A stretch of 64,000 bases of DNA from Burkholderiaceae bacterium (GCA_019751755.1 JAIENA010000296.1:1-64000); one strand, 5' to 3'. Shown: positions 38,986 to 48,492, numbered from the stretch's first letter. A program made the numbers and translations. Notes: generated by a model from the sequence alone, not told the origin.

Positions 38986-40182
38986 TTACTTCCACAGCTT
39001 GCACTGCGTTTCGGCCTTGGTCAGGTAGGCCTGGTCGCCGGGAATCGTGGCCACCAGCTTGTAGTAATCCCACGGGTATTTCGATTCCGACTGCTTTTTG
39101 ACTTCCATCAAATACATGTCGTGCACCATGCGGCCATCGGCGCGGATCACGCCGTTCTTGGCGAACATGTCGTTGATCGGGGTTTTCTTCAGTTGCGCCA
39201 TGACCTTGTCGGCGTCATCCGAGCCGACCGCCTTGACCGCTTTCAGGTAATTGGCGGTGGCCGAGTAATCGCCCGCCTGCAGCATCGACGGTTCCTTTTT
39301 CATCTTTTCAAAGTAGCGCTTCGACCAGGCGCGGGTCTCGGCATTCGCATCCCAGTACCAGCCATCGGTCAAGTACATGCCGGCTGTGGTGTTCAAGCCC
39401 AGCGAATGGATGTCGTTGATGAAGATCAGCAAGCCGGCCAGCTTCATTTTTTTCGCGATGCCAAATTCGTTGGCGGCCTTGATCGAATTGATGGCGTCGC
39501 CACCGGCATTGGCCAGGCCCAGGATTTGCGCACCCGACGCTTGCGCCTGCAGCAGGAACGACGAAAAGTCCGAGGCCGCCAGCGGATGCTTGACGCTGCC
39601 CATGACCTTGCCACCGGCGGCCTTGACGACGTCGGCCGTGTCTTTTTCCAGCGACTGGCCAAACGCATAGTCGGCCGTCAGGAAGTACCAGTTCTTGCCG
39701 CCCTGCTTGGCAATCGCACCGCCGGTGCCGCGCGCCAGCGCCACCGTGTCATACGCATAGTGCACGGTGTACGGCGAGCATTCTTCATTGGTCAGGCGGT
39801 TGGTGCCGGCGCCGATCGCGATAAAGACTTTTTTCTTTTCCGCCGCGACTTTCGCCATCGCCAGGTTGGCGCCGGAATTGGTGCCGCCGATCAGCAAGTC
39901 GACGCCCTGCTGGTCAAACCATTCGCGCGCTTTGGAGGCCGCGATGTCCGCCTTGTTCTGGTGGTCGGCGGAAATGAATTCGACTTTCTTGCCGGCGATA
40001 ACCACCCCGGCGTCGGCAATCGCCATCTTGATGGCTTCCGCGCCACCCAAGCCGTCAATGTCCGAATACAGGCCGGACATGTCCGTGATGAAACCGATCT
40101 TGATGCTGTCCCCGGAGACCTGGGCGTGAGCGGACGACAGGGCGCAGAGCGCGGCGGCAGCGGCGATAGTCTTGAATTTCAT
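38986..40182 (-). CDS. Branched-chain amino-acid / amide periplasmic binding protein
   Basis: Type I periplasmic binding protein of 398 residues with signal peptide MKFKTIAAAAALCALSSAHAQ. The mature start SIKIGFITDMSGLYSDIDG, FISADHQNKADIAASKAREW and LTADYAFGQSLEKDTADVVK are family features. The ATG at 40182 has AGGAG spaced 6 nt; an upstream in-frame start lacks one. It captures the ligand for LivHMGF. Whether the ligand is leucine-type, urea or another amide cannot be told. Confidence 0.92.
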   Translation of the reverse strand: MKFKTIAAAAALCALSSAHAQVSGDSIKIGFITDMSGLYSDIDGLGGAEAIKMAIADAGVVIAGKKVEFISADHQNKADIAASKAREWFDQQGVDLLIGGTNSGANLAMAKVAAEKKKVFIAIGAGTNRLTNEECSPYTVHYAYDTVALARGTGGAIAKQGGKNWYFLTADYAFGQSLEKDTADVVKAAGGKVMGSVKHPLAASDFSSFLLQAQASGAQILGLANAGGDAINSIKAANEFGIAKKMKLAGLLIFINDIHSLGLNTTAGMYLTDGWYWDANAETRAWSKRYFEKMKKEPSMLQAGDYSATANYLKAVKAVGSDDADKVMAQLKKTPINDMFAKNGVIRADGRMVHDMYLMEVKKQSESKYPWDYYKLVATIPGDQAYLTKAETQCKLWK

Positions 40183-40216
40183 GTTGTCTCCTGTTGTTGG
40201 TTGAATACCGAGAAAA

Positions 40217-40924
40217 CTAAACACCGAGCAGCTCGGTCAACACCGGCATCTTGGCGCTCAACTCCGATGCAGCGAAGGTCTCGACAATCTGACCATGCTC
40301 CATCACATAAAACCGGTCCGCCAGCGGCGCGGCGAAGCGGAAATTCTGTTCCACCATGACGATGGTGTAGCCCTTGGCTTTCAGCGTCGTGATCATGCGC
40401 GCCAGGCCCTGCACGATGACGGGCGCCAGGCCTTCGGAAATTTCATCGAGCAGCAATAATTTGGCGCCGGTGCGCAGGATGCGCGCCACCGCCAGCATTT
40501 GCTGTTCGCCGCCGGACAGGCGCGTGCCCTGGCTGTTGCGGCGTTCCTCCAGGTTCGGAAACATCTGGTAAATCTCGGCCACCGTCATGCCGGGGCCACC
40601 CGCCAGTTGCGGCGGCAACATCAGGTTTTCCTCGGCCGACAACGATGAAAAAATGCCCCGCTCTTCCGGGCAATAGCCAATACCGAGGTGGGCAATCTTG
40701 TGGGTCGCCATACCGATGGCTTCCACACCGTTGACCTTGATCGAGCCCTTGCGGGCGCCGGTCAGCCCCATGATCGCGCGCAAGGTGGTGGTGCGCCCCG
40801 CGCCGTTGCGGCCCAGTAAGGTCACGACTTCGCCCGGCTGCACCGAGATATTCACATCGTGCAGGATGTGCGATTCGCCATACCATGCCTGTAAGGCGGA
40901 AATGTCGAGTGCCGGTGTCGTCAT
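40217..40924 (-). CDS. livF: ABC transporter ATPase (LivF type) with Arg in the Walker A
   Basis: ATPase of 235 residues. Walker A reads LLGRNGAGRTTT, where the lysine that normally contacts phosphate is Arg (codon CGC on the minus strand). Signature TRLSGGEQQMLAVARIL, Walker B LLLLDEISEGLAP. The Lys-to-Arg change seems to be tolerated in some LivF proteins, as I recall, but it weakens hydrolysis in most ABC enzymes. It starts at ATG 40924, overlapping the livG stop by one base. Confidence 0.92.
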   Translation of the reverse strand: MTTPALDISALQAWYGESHILHDVNISVQPGEVVTLLGRNGAGRTTTLRAIMGLTGARKGSIKVNGVEAIGMATHKIAHLGIGYCPEERGIFSSLSAEENLMLPPQLAGGPGMTVAEIYQMFPNLEERRNSQGTRLSGGEQQMLAVARILRTGAKLLLLDEISEGLAPVIVQGLARMITTLKAKGYTIVMVEQNFRFAAPLADRFYVMEHGQIVETFAASELSAKMPVLTELLGV

Positions 40925-41694
40925 CAATGCGCTCCCGCCAGTTCCGCCGCGTCGCTGCCCATGTACGCTTCCATCACCTGCGGATTGGCGGACACTTCCG
41001 CATAGCTGCCCTCGGCCAGCATGGCGCCGCGCTGTAGCACGGAAATCTTGTCGCAAATCCCCGACACCACTTTCATATTGTGTTCCACCATCAAAATCGT
41101 GCGACCGGACGAGACCTTCTTAATCAGCGCCGTGACACGGTGCACATCTTCATGCCCCATGCCCTGGGTGGGTTCATCGAGCAACATCAATTCCGGTTCC
41201 ATGGCCAGCGTGGTGGCGATTTCCAGCGCGCGTTTGCGGCCATACGGCAGGTCGGCCGTAATGGTGTCGGCAAAGCTGGTCAAGTCCACTTCGGCCAGCA
41301 AGGCCATTGCCCGGTCATTGAGCTGGTCGAGCGAGCGTTCGCTTTTCCAGAAATGGAAGCTGGTGCCGAGCTGGCGCTGCAAGCCGATGCGCACGTTTTG
41401 CAGCACCGTTAAATGGGGAAAGACGGCGGAAATCTGAAACGAACGGATGATGCCCATGCGGGCAATGCTGGCCGGCTTGGCGGCGGTAATGTCTTTGCCG
41501 TTGAACAGGATCTGGCCGGAGGTGGGCACCAGGAACTTGGTCAGCAAATTAAAACAGGTGGTTTTACCAGCCCCGTTGGGGCCGATCAGTGCGTGGATAT
41601 GGCCGCGCTGCACGCGCAAATTCACGTCGTTGACGGCGGTGAATCCCTTGAATTCCTTGGTCAAATTTCTTGTTTCCAAGATGTAGTTGGACAT
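40924..41694 (-). CDS. livG: ABC transporter ATPase (LivG type)
   Basis: ATPase of 256 residues with canonical Walker A GPNGAGKTTCFN, a LivG-type LPYGRKRALEIATTLAM signature region and Walker B LMLLDEPTQGM. It is first in the operon. The 169-bp region upstream (41695-41863) should carry the promoter. It likely supplies most catalytic power if LivF is weakened by its Arg. Confidence 0.94.
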   Translation of the reverse strand: MSNYILETRNLTKEFKGFTAVNDVNLRVQRGHIHALIGPNGAGKTTCFNLLTKFLVPTSGQILFNGKDITAAKPASIARMGIIRSFQISAVFPHLTVLQNVRIGLQRQLGTSFHFWKSERSLDQLNDRAMALLAEVDLTSFADTITADLPYGRKRALEIATTLAMEPELMLLDEPTQGMGHEDVHRVTALIKKVSSGRTILMVEHNMKVVSGICDKISVLQRGAMLAEGSYAEVSANPQVMEAYMGSDAAELAGAH

Positions 41695-41863
41695 CGCGTC
41701 TCCCGGTTATTCTTGTAAAACCGATAAATTGTGCTCCGATAATACACAGCTTGGAAACCTTGAACAATACAGTATTATTAGCGCCAAATTTGCACGTTTG
41801 ACCATAGTGGGTGCAGCAAAATTTCCACAGCCAACGCCTGTTTTGTGCGGGATCAGGAGGTAC

Positions 41864-43489
41864 TCAGTTTCTATCGGATTGGATCAGTTGCGCGGCTTTT
41901 TCCGCGATCATGACGGTCGGCGAATTGGTATTGCCGGATGTGATGCTCGGCATCACCGACGCATCGACCACCCGTAGTCCCGTGACGCCGCGCACCCGCA
42001 ACTGGCTGTCCACCACCGCCAGCGCATCGTCGGCCCGCCCCATGCGGCAAGTGCCGACCGGATGGAAAATCGTGGTGCCGATCGCGCTGGCCGCCCGCGC
42101 CAGGTCGCTGTCTGTCTGGTAGGACGGACCGGGACGGAATTCTTGCGGCTGGTAGCGCGCCAGCGCTGGCGCCTGCACGATGCGGCGCGTCAGACCGATG
42201 GCGTCGATGGCCACTTGCCGGTCTTCCGGCGTGGCCAGGTACATCGGCGCGATGGCCGGCGCCGCGTACGGATCGGCCGACGCCAGCCGGACATGGCCGC
42301 GCGAGGTGGGCCGCAGATTGCACACGCTGGCGGTAAACGCGGGAAACCCGTGCAGCGGTTCGCCGAACTTGTCGAGCGACAGCGGTTGCACGTGGTATTG
42401 CAGATTCGGCGTGGCCAGCTCCGGCCGCGAACGGGCAAACGCGCCCAACTGCGATGGCGCCATCGACATCGGTCCGCTGCGGTTGAACACATATTCAAGG
42501 CCGATCTTGACCTTGCCGAACCAGTTGGCCGCCAGCGTATTCAAGGTGGTGGCGCCGTGGATTTTAAAGATCATGCGCAGCTGTAAATGATCTTGTAAGT
42601 TAGCGCCCACTCCAGATAAATCCAACACGGGTGTGATGCCCAGCGGGGCCAGCACGTCGGCCGGGCCGATGCCGGACAATTGCAGCAGTTGCGGCGAGCC
42701 GATGGCGCCCGCCGTGGAAATGGTGTCACGCGTGGCACGCGCCTGCCAGCGCGTGCCGCCGCCGGTGAAAATCACGCCACGGCACGCTAATCCGCCGGGT
42801 GTGTGGACAAGATCGAACTTTTCCACATGGCAGCCCGTCATCACCGTCAGGTTACCGCGCTGCATCGCTGTCTTGAGAAACGCCCGCGCGGTATTCCAGC
42901 GCAGCCCCTTCTTTTGGTTAACTTCGAAGTAGGCGCAGCCAAAGTTGTCCCCCCGGTTGAAGTCATCCACTGTCGGAATGCCGGTTTCGGCGGCGGCCTC
43001 GCGAAACGCATCGAGAATCGGCCAGGACAGGCGCTGCTGTTCCACCCGCCACTCGCCGCCGGCGCCATGAAATGGACTGGCGCCGCCGTGGTGATCTTCG
43101 CTCTGGCGGAACAACGGCAACACGGCATCCCAGCGCCAGCCGGGATCGCCGCACGCCTCGGCCCAGCGGTCGTAATCGCCGGCCTGGCCACGCATATAAA
43201 TCATGCCGTTGATGGAGGAACAGCCGCCCAATACCTTGCCGCGCGGATAAATCAGGCTGCGGCCATCGAGGCCGGGCTCCGATTCCGTGCGGTAAAGCCA
43301 GTCGGTGCGGGGATTATTAATGCAATGCAGGTAACCGACCGGAATGTGGATCCATAAATAATCATCCTTGCCGCCCGCCTCGATCAGCAGGACGGACACG
43401 TTTTTATCGCGCGTGAGACGGTTGGCCAGCACGCAGCCGGCGGTACCGGCACCAATAATGATGTAGTCGAACTCGCCAGCTGATTCCAA
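41864..43489 (-). CDS. GMC-family FAD oxidoreductase (choline/alcohol dehydrogenase-like)
   Basis: Flavoprotein of 541 residues: FAD site FDYIIIGAGTAGCVLANRL, GMC signature 1 around YPRGKVLGGCSSINGMIYMRG, signature 2 around STAGAIGSPQLLQLSGIG, and the catalytic His region FHPVGTCRMG near the C-terminus. It oxidises a primary alcohol. It begins at TTG 43489, chosen because AAGGAGG sits 6 nt before it (overlapping the stop of the upstream gene); a longer in-frame start would overlap that gene by 109 bp. Operon with the nitronate monooxygenase. A 25-bp GTGGA-N15-CCACA element lies in its coding region (42803-42827). Confidence 0.9.
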   Translation of the reverse strand: MESAGEFDYIIIGAGTAGCVLANRLTRDKNVSVLLIEAGGKDDYLWIHIPVGYLHCINNPRTDWLYRTESEPGLDGRSLIYPRGKVLGGCSSINGMIYMRGQAGDYDRWAEACGDPGWRWDAVLPLFRQSEDHHGGASPFHGAGGEWRVEQQRLSWPILDAFREAAAETGIPTVDDFNRGDNFGCAYFEVNQKKGLRWNTARAFLKTAMQRGNLTVMTGCHVEKFDLVHTPGGLACRGVIFTGGGTRWQARATRDTISTAGAIGSPQLLQLSGIGPADVLAPLGITPVLDLSGVGANLQDHLQLRMIFKIHGATTLNTLAANWFGKVKIGLEYVFNRSGPMSMAPSQLGAFARSRPELATPNLQYHVQPLSLDKFGEPLHGFPAFTASVCNLRPTSRGHVRLASADPYAAPAIAPMYLATPEDRQVAIDAIGLTRRIVQAPALARYQPQEFRPGPSYQTDSDLARAASAIGTTIFHPVGTCRMGRADDALAVVDSQLRVRGVTGLRVVDASVMPSITSGNTNSPTVMIAEKAAQLIQSDRN

Positions 43490-43500
43490 ACCGCCCCTCC

Positions 43501-44547
43501 TTATCGCGACAGGGATTGCTGCATTTCCTGCACCAGCGTGCGCACCAGTTGCGCCGCCGGCATGGCGCGCGCGCGCCGCACTTCCGCACCGCACCACAGC
43601 GACATCCATTCGGTATCGCCGCGCTTGGCCGCTTCGGCCCGGATGCTGCCGGTCAAGGCGTTTTGCACCGGGTAGGCCGGCACCTGCTCTTCCACTGCCG
43701 CCATCACTTGCATGAAACGGTTATCGAGTCCGCGCGCATAACGGCCGGAAAACGCCCGGGTCTGACGGGTCGGCTGGTCACCGGCCTGCAACAACCGCTG
43801 TTTATAGGCGGGATGAATCGCCGATTCGTCGGTGACCAGGAAGGCGGTGCCCATTTGCACCGCTTGCGCCCCGTGATCAAGGGCACGCCGGATATCGGCG
43901 CCATCCATGATGCCGCCGGCCGCCACCACGGGAATCGCGACTGCCGCCGCCACCGCCGGTAACAATTCAAAAGTCGTCAGGCGCGCTTCTTTTTGCGGTC
44001 CGATAAACGTGCCGCGGTGTCCGCCCGCTTCGATGCCGGACGCAATCACGCCATCGGCGCCGGCCGCCTGCCAGGCCAGCGCTTCATCGACCGTCGTCAC
44101 AGTGCCGAGCACGGCAATGCCAGCCGCCTGCAAGCGTTGCACTTGTTCTTGATGTAATTGATTGAAGGTGAAACTGGCCACGGCCGGCCGCAGCGCGAGC
44201 AGCGCGTCAAATTGCGCGGAGAAATCTTCACACCACTTGGCCGGCCGCGGCAGGCGATCCCAGCCCAGCGCATCGAGCACCGGCCGCAGCAAGGTTTCAG
44301 CCACCGCCACCTCTTCCGGCGTCGGCGATGGCGTGTTTTGGACAAAGAAATTCAAGCAAAACGGCCGATTGCTGCGTTCGCGGATGGCGGCCACCTGGCT
44401 GCGCAAGGTGTCGGGCGACAACAAGGAAGCAGCCAGCGAGCCCAGCGCGCCCGCGTTCGAAACCGCCGCCACCTGCTCCGGCGTGTTGGCGCCGCCAGCG
44501 GTCGGGCCCTGGATAATCGGATGGTCAAACAGCGAAAGCCACGTCAT
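43501..44547 (-). CDS. Nitronate monooxygenase / 2-nitropropane dioxygenase-like
   Basis: FMN TIM-barrel protein of 348 residues: PIIQGPTAGGANTPEQVAAVSNAGALGSLAA at the start, GADGVIASGIEAGGHRG (with the candidate catalytic His), IPVVAAGGIMDGADIRRAL, and VQMGTAFLVTDES. It oxidises alkyl nitronates such as propionate-3-nitronate. It is transcribed with the GMC gene 11 nt downstream. Its start lies at the left edge of the first origin-like module. Confidence 0.9.
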   Translation of the reverse strand: MTWLSLFDHPIIQGPTAGGANTPEQVAAVSNAGALGSLAASLLSPDTLRSQVAAIRERSNRPFCLNFFVQNTPSPTPEEVAVAETLLRPVLDALGWDRLPRPAKWCEDFSAQFDALLALRPAVASFTFNQLHQEQVQRLQAAGIAVLGTVTTVDEALAWQAAGADGVIASGIEAGGHRGTFIGPQKEARLTTFELLPAVAAAVAIPVVAAGGIMDGADIRRALDHGAQAVQMGTAFLVTDESAIHPAYKQRLLQAGDQPTRQTRAFSGRYARGLDNRFMQVMAAVEEQVPAYPVQNALTGSIRAEAAKRGDTEWMSLWCGAEVRRARAMPAAQLVRTLVQEMQQSLSR

Positions 44548-44563
44548 CTTTTCCCCCTTTACG

Positions 44564-44790
44564 CCTGTGGATAACCCGATGTATATCCACAGGCATGAAA
44601 TGTGAGTAAACCGCGATGTGATCCCGGCCCCGATTTTTGTCCCAAAGTCATCCTGTTTACATACAGGGTTTACGCAGGTGCTTGTACAGCTTGTAAACAG
44701 CTGATTTTTTTCCAGTAAACCGGCTTATCCACAGAAAACAGGGTGTGTTAACTAATACTACTATTGTGTAAACATCTTATTAAAGTAAAG
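44564..44790 (+). other. Origin-like module A
   Basis: Inverted DnaA-box pair within CCTGTGGATA-N10-TATCCACAGG (44564-44593), then GTGAGTAAACC, then GTAAACAGCTGATTTTTTT (44693-44711). A perfect DnaA box TTATCCACA lies at 44725-44733, CTA-type triplets CTAATACTACTATTG at 44752-44766, and AT-rich DNA to about 44790. The distance from the inverted pair to the box is 158 bp. It lies between the nitronate monooxygenase and GGDEF-EAL starts. The rest of the gap (44791-44935) holds only the leader of the GGDEF-EAL gene. Confidence 0.6.
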
Positions 44791-44935
44791 CAAGGGCATC
44801 TTACGCGTCACTGACGGAAAAACCCCACACGCCATCGAAGAAAAGCAGCGACACCGATGAAACTGATTCTCGGCGGCATGTACTTCTTCTATACTGAACT
44901 GGCAACCATCCTCCCCAGACCCCGCCGGAGTTGCC

Positions 44936-47900
44936 TTGGCCAACCTGCGCAAACGAACGGAATTCCGCTCGAACGCCTATCTGCGTTTCCGCCGCCGCTT
45001 GTTAGCGGGTTTGTGTCTGATGGCGTTACTGGCCACCGCCCTGGTCGGCTGGCAAATCCGCTCCTCGGCACTGGAACGACAGGCCGGTCTGGAACGGCAG
45101 ACCCAGCATTTCGCACGTGGCATGGAAGCCCATGTCAACTATGCGATCCAGTTTGTCGATCTGACACTGATCGGTTTTGCCAATACCATCAAGGTGTTAC
45201 CTGCTGAACACACCCGATCGGAAGCGGCCATGCGTGCGCTGCTGACTTCGCCAAGTGACGCGTTCAATCATGATTTCTGGATCACGTTTATCAATGTCAA
45301 CGGCAAGGCGGTCGCCAGCACCAGTCGCTTTCCCTTGTCCGGTACTGATTATTCCGACCGCGATTACTTTGTTGAACTGAAAAACGGCACAACCCGGGGC
45401 TTGTTTGTCAGCGGCCCGATGAGCGGGCGGGTCTCCAAGCAACGGGTTTTTATCCTGGCGCGCCGGGTCGAAGGGCCGGACGGACGTTTTATGGGGGTGA
45501 TCATCGCGCCGCTCGATGCAACCCGGTTTGCCCAGGTGTTTGACAATGCGCGGATTGCCCAGGATGTCACCATTGCACTGATCCACCGCAATGGCCGGGT
45601 GATTGCCCGTGCGCCGAATTTCGACAGCGCGTTCAACACGGATTTGTCGGACACGATCTTGTTTCGCAGCCTGGCGCAAAACCCGGTCGGCTCGTACCAG
45701 GTGCTGAGCAAAATCGATCAATTGCCACGCATTTTCAGCTACCGCGCGATGGATAACTTGCCGCTGATCGTGGCGGTCGGCAGTTCCGACCTGGCCATGT
45801 TGTGGTTTTCCGGTCCGGCATTCGTGGTTGGCACATCCGGGCTGGCGCTGTTGCTGGTGTTGATGATGTTGTCCGGGCATTTCGCCCTGAAATCCTATGC
45901 CCGGCTGGAAGACCGGGAGGCACGCTATCGCCTGCTGTATGCGTCGAGCCGCGAGATGGAAGAAAAACTCGCGGCCAGTGAAGCCCGACTGCGGCTAATC
46001 GCCGATAACTTGCCGGCGCTGGTGACCTATGTCGATGGGAACCAGCGCTACACCTTCACCAACCGGCGCTTTGAAGAAGTGTTCAACCTGCCGCCTGGCG
46101 GCGCGCTGGGCAAAACCGTGCAAGCCATTATCGGAAAGCAGGCCCATGCGCTGTCGGCGCGCTACCTGCAGCGGGCATTGTTGGGGGAATTGGTGCAGTT
46201 CGAGCGGCCGCTGCAAACCCCCAACGGGGTGCGCTGGGACGCCATCACGTATGTGCCGGATTTTGGGCCCGATCAGCAGGTGCGCGGCTTGTTTGTGATG
46301 GCGGAAAATATCACGGAACGGCGTAAAAACAATGAATCGATGAAGCTGGCCGCGCTGATGTACCAGAACAGCAGTGAAGGCATGATGGTGACCGATGCGG
46401 AAGGCTTGATTTTATCGGTCAATCCCGCGTTTACCCGCATCAGCGGCTATACCGAAGCGGAAGTGGTTGGCCATTGGGCGTATGAATTGACGTCCGGCCG
46501 CCAGGATTACGAATTTTTCCGCAAGATGCGCAATGCGATCCGCCATACCGGCCAGTGGGAAGGCGAAGTCTGGCACCAGAACAAGCATGGCGAACATTAC
46601 CTGGTGGCGCTGCGGTTTGATGCGGTGTTTGACCAAAATGGCGAAGCGTACCGGCGCGTGGCGCTGTTTTCCGATATCACGAAGAAAAAAGCGTCGGAAG
46701 AGCTGGTCTGGAAACAAGCCAATTTCGATACGCTGACCGGTTTGCCGAACCGCCGCATGTTCGGCGAGCGGCTGCGGCAGGAAATGAAGAAGGCCGACCG
46801 CACCCAGCTGCCGATGGCGCTGGTGTTCATTGACCTGGACGGTTTCAAGGAGGTCAACGACACCCTGGGCCACGACATGGGCGATGTGCTGCTGCAGCAA
46901 GTGGCACAACGACTGGCCGATTGCGTGCGCGGCACCGATAGCGTGGCGCGGCTGGGCGGAGATGAATTCACCGTGATCCTGGGAGAACTCAACAATCCGC
47001 CCGATATGTTGCGGATCGCCCAGCAAATCCTGAAAGCCATCGCGGCGCCGATCCAGCTGGGAGCGGAAATGGTCCACATTTCGGCCAGTTTGGGCATCAC
47101 CTTCTATCCCGATGATGCCCGTGACGCCGATACTCTGCTGAAAAATGCCGACCAGGCCATGTATGCGGCCAAGCAGCAGGGCCGCAACCGCTTCAATTAT
47201 TTCGCCCCGTTCATGCAGGAAGCCACGCGCGCGCGCCTGATCCTGGCCAATGAAATGCGCGACGCGCTGGCGCAAAACCAGTTCCAGGTGCTGTACCAGC
47301 CGGTGATGGAGTTATCCACCGGAAAATTGGTGAAAGCCGAGGCCCTGGTGCGCTGGCAACATCCAACGCGGGGATTGTTGTGCCCTGCCGAGTTTATTCC
47401 GGTGGCCGAACATACCGGCGCCATCGTCGGCATCGGCGACTGGGTGTTCCGGCAAGCGGCGCAAACCGCCAAGCGCCTGCAGTTGTTACACAATAATCAC
47501 TTCCAGGTCTCCGTCAACAGTTCGGTCTGCCAGTTCCGCGCAGGCGGCTTCAATGTCGCGGAATGGCTCGATTACCTCGTTGAACTGCGCCTGGCACCCA
47601 GCAGCGTCATCGTAGAGGTCACGGAAGGCTTGCTGCTCGACGCCGACCACACGGTGGCGCACAAGCTGCAGGCGCTCCATGAGGGGGGCATAGCGCTGTC
47701 GCTGGACGATTTTGGTACCGGCTACTGTTCGGTGGCCTTCCTGAAGCGCTACGCGCTGGATTTCCTGAAAATCGACCCATCCTTCCTGATGGAAAACGAC
47801 GCCACGGCGGATTTATGCGAAGCCGTGATCGCGCTGGCGCACAAACTGGGCATCCAGGTGATCGCCGAAGGGGTGGAAAACCAGCGCCAGCAAGCGCAAT

Positions 47901-48028
47901 TGCAGGCCGCCGGCTGTGATTTCCTGCAGGGTTACGCGTTTTCGCGGCCGATTACCAGTGATGCGCTCGATGAATTGCTGTCGTCTGTGGATAAGCCAAT
48001 TGATATCCACAGGACAGCATGTGAGTAA
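44936..48028 (+). CDS. Membrane c-di-GMP enzyme: Cache - PAS - PAS - GGDEF - EAL
   Basis: Sensor protein of 1030 residues. Membrane helix about 22-45, periplasmic Cache-like sensor (46-285), second helix about 286-312, PAS domains at about 345-465 and 470-590, GGDEF domain (motif at 674-678) and EAL domain (EAL at 802-804, with DDFGTGYCS and the KIDPSFL region). Both catalytic motifs look intact, so it could make and break cyclic-di-GMP. It starts at TTG with GGAG 5 nt upstream. The gene is flanked by origin-like module A and modules B/C, and its last codons contain the inverted pair of module B. Confidence 0.9.
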   Translation: MANLRKRTEFRSNAYLRFRRRLLAGLCLMALLATALVGWQIRSSALERQAGLERQTQHFARGMEAHVNYAIQFVDLTLIGFANTIKVLPAEHTRSEAAMRALLTSPSDAFNHDFWITFINVNGKAVASTSRFPLSGTDYSDRDYFVELKNGTTRGLFVSGPMSGRVSKQRVFILARRVEGPDGRFMGVIIAPLDATRFAQVFDNARIAQDVTIALIHRNGRVIARAPNFDSAFNTDLSDTILFRSLAQNPVGSYQVLSKIDQLPRIFSYRAMDNLPLIVAVGSSDLAMLWFSGPAFVVGTSGLALLLVLMMLSGHFALKSYARLEDREARYRLLYASSREMEEKLAASEARLRLIADNLPALVTYVDGNQRYTFTNRRFEEVFNLPPGGALGKTVQAIIGKQAHALSARYLQRALLGELVQFERPLQTPNGVRWDAITYVPDFGPDQQVRGLFVMAENITERRKNNESMKLAALMYQNSSEGMMVTDAEGLILSVNPAFTRISGYTEAEVVGHWAYELTSGRQDYEFFRKMRNAIRHTGQWEGEVWHQNKHGEHYLVALRFDAVFDQNGEAYRRVALFSDITKKKASEELVWKQANFDTLTGLPNRRMFGERLRQEMKKADRTQLPMALVFIDLDGFKEVNDTLGHDMGDVLLQQVAQRLADCVRGTDSVARLGGDEFTVILGELNNPPDMLRIAQQILKAIAAPIQLGAEMVHISASLGITFYPDDARDADTLLKNADQAMYAAKQQGRNRFNYFAPFMQEATRARLILANEMRDALAQNQFQVLYQPVMELSTGKLVKAEALVRWQHPTRGLLCPAEFIPVAEHTGAIVGIGDWVFRQAAQTAKRLQLLHNNHFQVSVNSSVCQFRAGGFNVAEWLDYLVELRLAPSSVIVEVTEGLLLDADHTVAHKLQALHEGGIALSLDDFGTGYCSVAFLKRYALDFLKIDPSFLMENDATADLCEAVIALAHKLGIQVIAEGVENQRQQAQLQAAGCDFLQGYAFSRPITSDALDELLSSVDKPIDIHRTACE

Positions 48029-48216
48029 ACCCGCCGATCGTGCCGTGCGATTTTGTTGTCCAGTTTTTACCCCCTCGCTGATACAGCGCTTGTCCAGTTC
48101 CTTATCGTTAACGTAAACACCTGATTTTTCAATGGTTAACTGAGTTATCCACAGAAAAAGGCACGTTTACTACTACTATCATTTTAAATAAATACTTTAG
48201 TTTTAAAAGTAATGCT
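47985..48216 (+). other. Origin-like module B
   Basis: Inverted pair 47987-48011 inside the last codons of the GGDEF-EAL gene, GTGAGTAAACC, GTAAACACCTGATTTTTC at 48113-48130, and a perfect DnaA box TTATCCACA at 48145-48153. CTACTACTA follows at 48170-48178, then a strongly AT-rich run (48179-48216). The pair-to-box distance is 158 bp, equal to module A. Order and orientation (box, triplets, AT-rich, left to right) match the DnaA-box / DnaA-trio / unwinding layout known for bacterial oriC. Confidence 0.65.
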
Positions 48217-48270
48217 TAACGTTTTGCAGACCTGTTTGCAGACATTTGTGAACGCATGAAAAAAGACGAA

Positions 48271-48492
48271 TGTGGACAACCTGTTGCATATCCACAGGAG
48301 CGATAGTGGAAAACCCGGCCATTTAGGTGAACCGTTTTTGTTGTCCAGATCTCTTCCTGCGCCGATACAATGCTTGTCCAGCTGGTTTTAAATCGTGTAA
48401 ACCGCTGATTTTTCAGTTGTTAACAGACTTATCCACAAAAAAGGGCTGGTTTACTATCTACTACTATGTTTTTTATATATTTATCTTGTAAA
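48271..48492 (+). other. Origin-like module C
   Basis: Inverted pair 48272-48296 (one half TGTGGACAA), GTGTAAACCGCTGATTTTTC at 48395-48414, perfect DnaA box TTATCCACA at 48429-48437, CTACTACTA at 48458-48466, then AT-rich TTTTTTATATATTTATC to about 48487. The pair-to-box distance is 157 bp. The offset from module B is about 285 bp, so B and C are tandem copies. It ends 27 bp before the nucleosidase gene. Confidence 0.65.

Noticed and set aside
44564..44593. Inverted repeat read as an ordinary terminator
   Set aside because: There is no T-run on either strand, the genes beside it are divergent, and the same 25-bp spacing recurs in coding sequence elsewhere.
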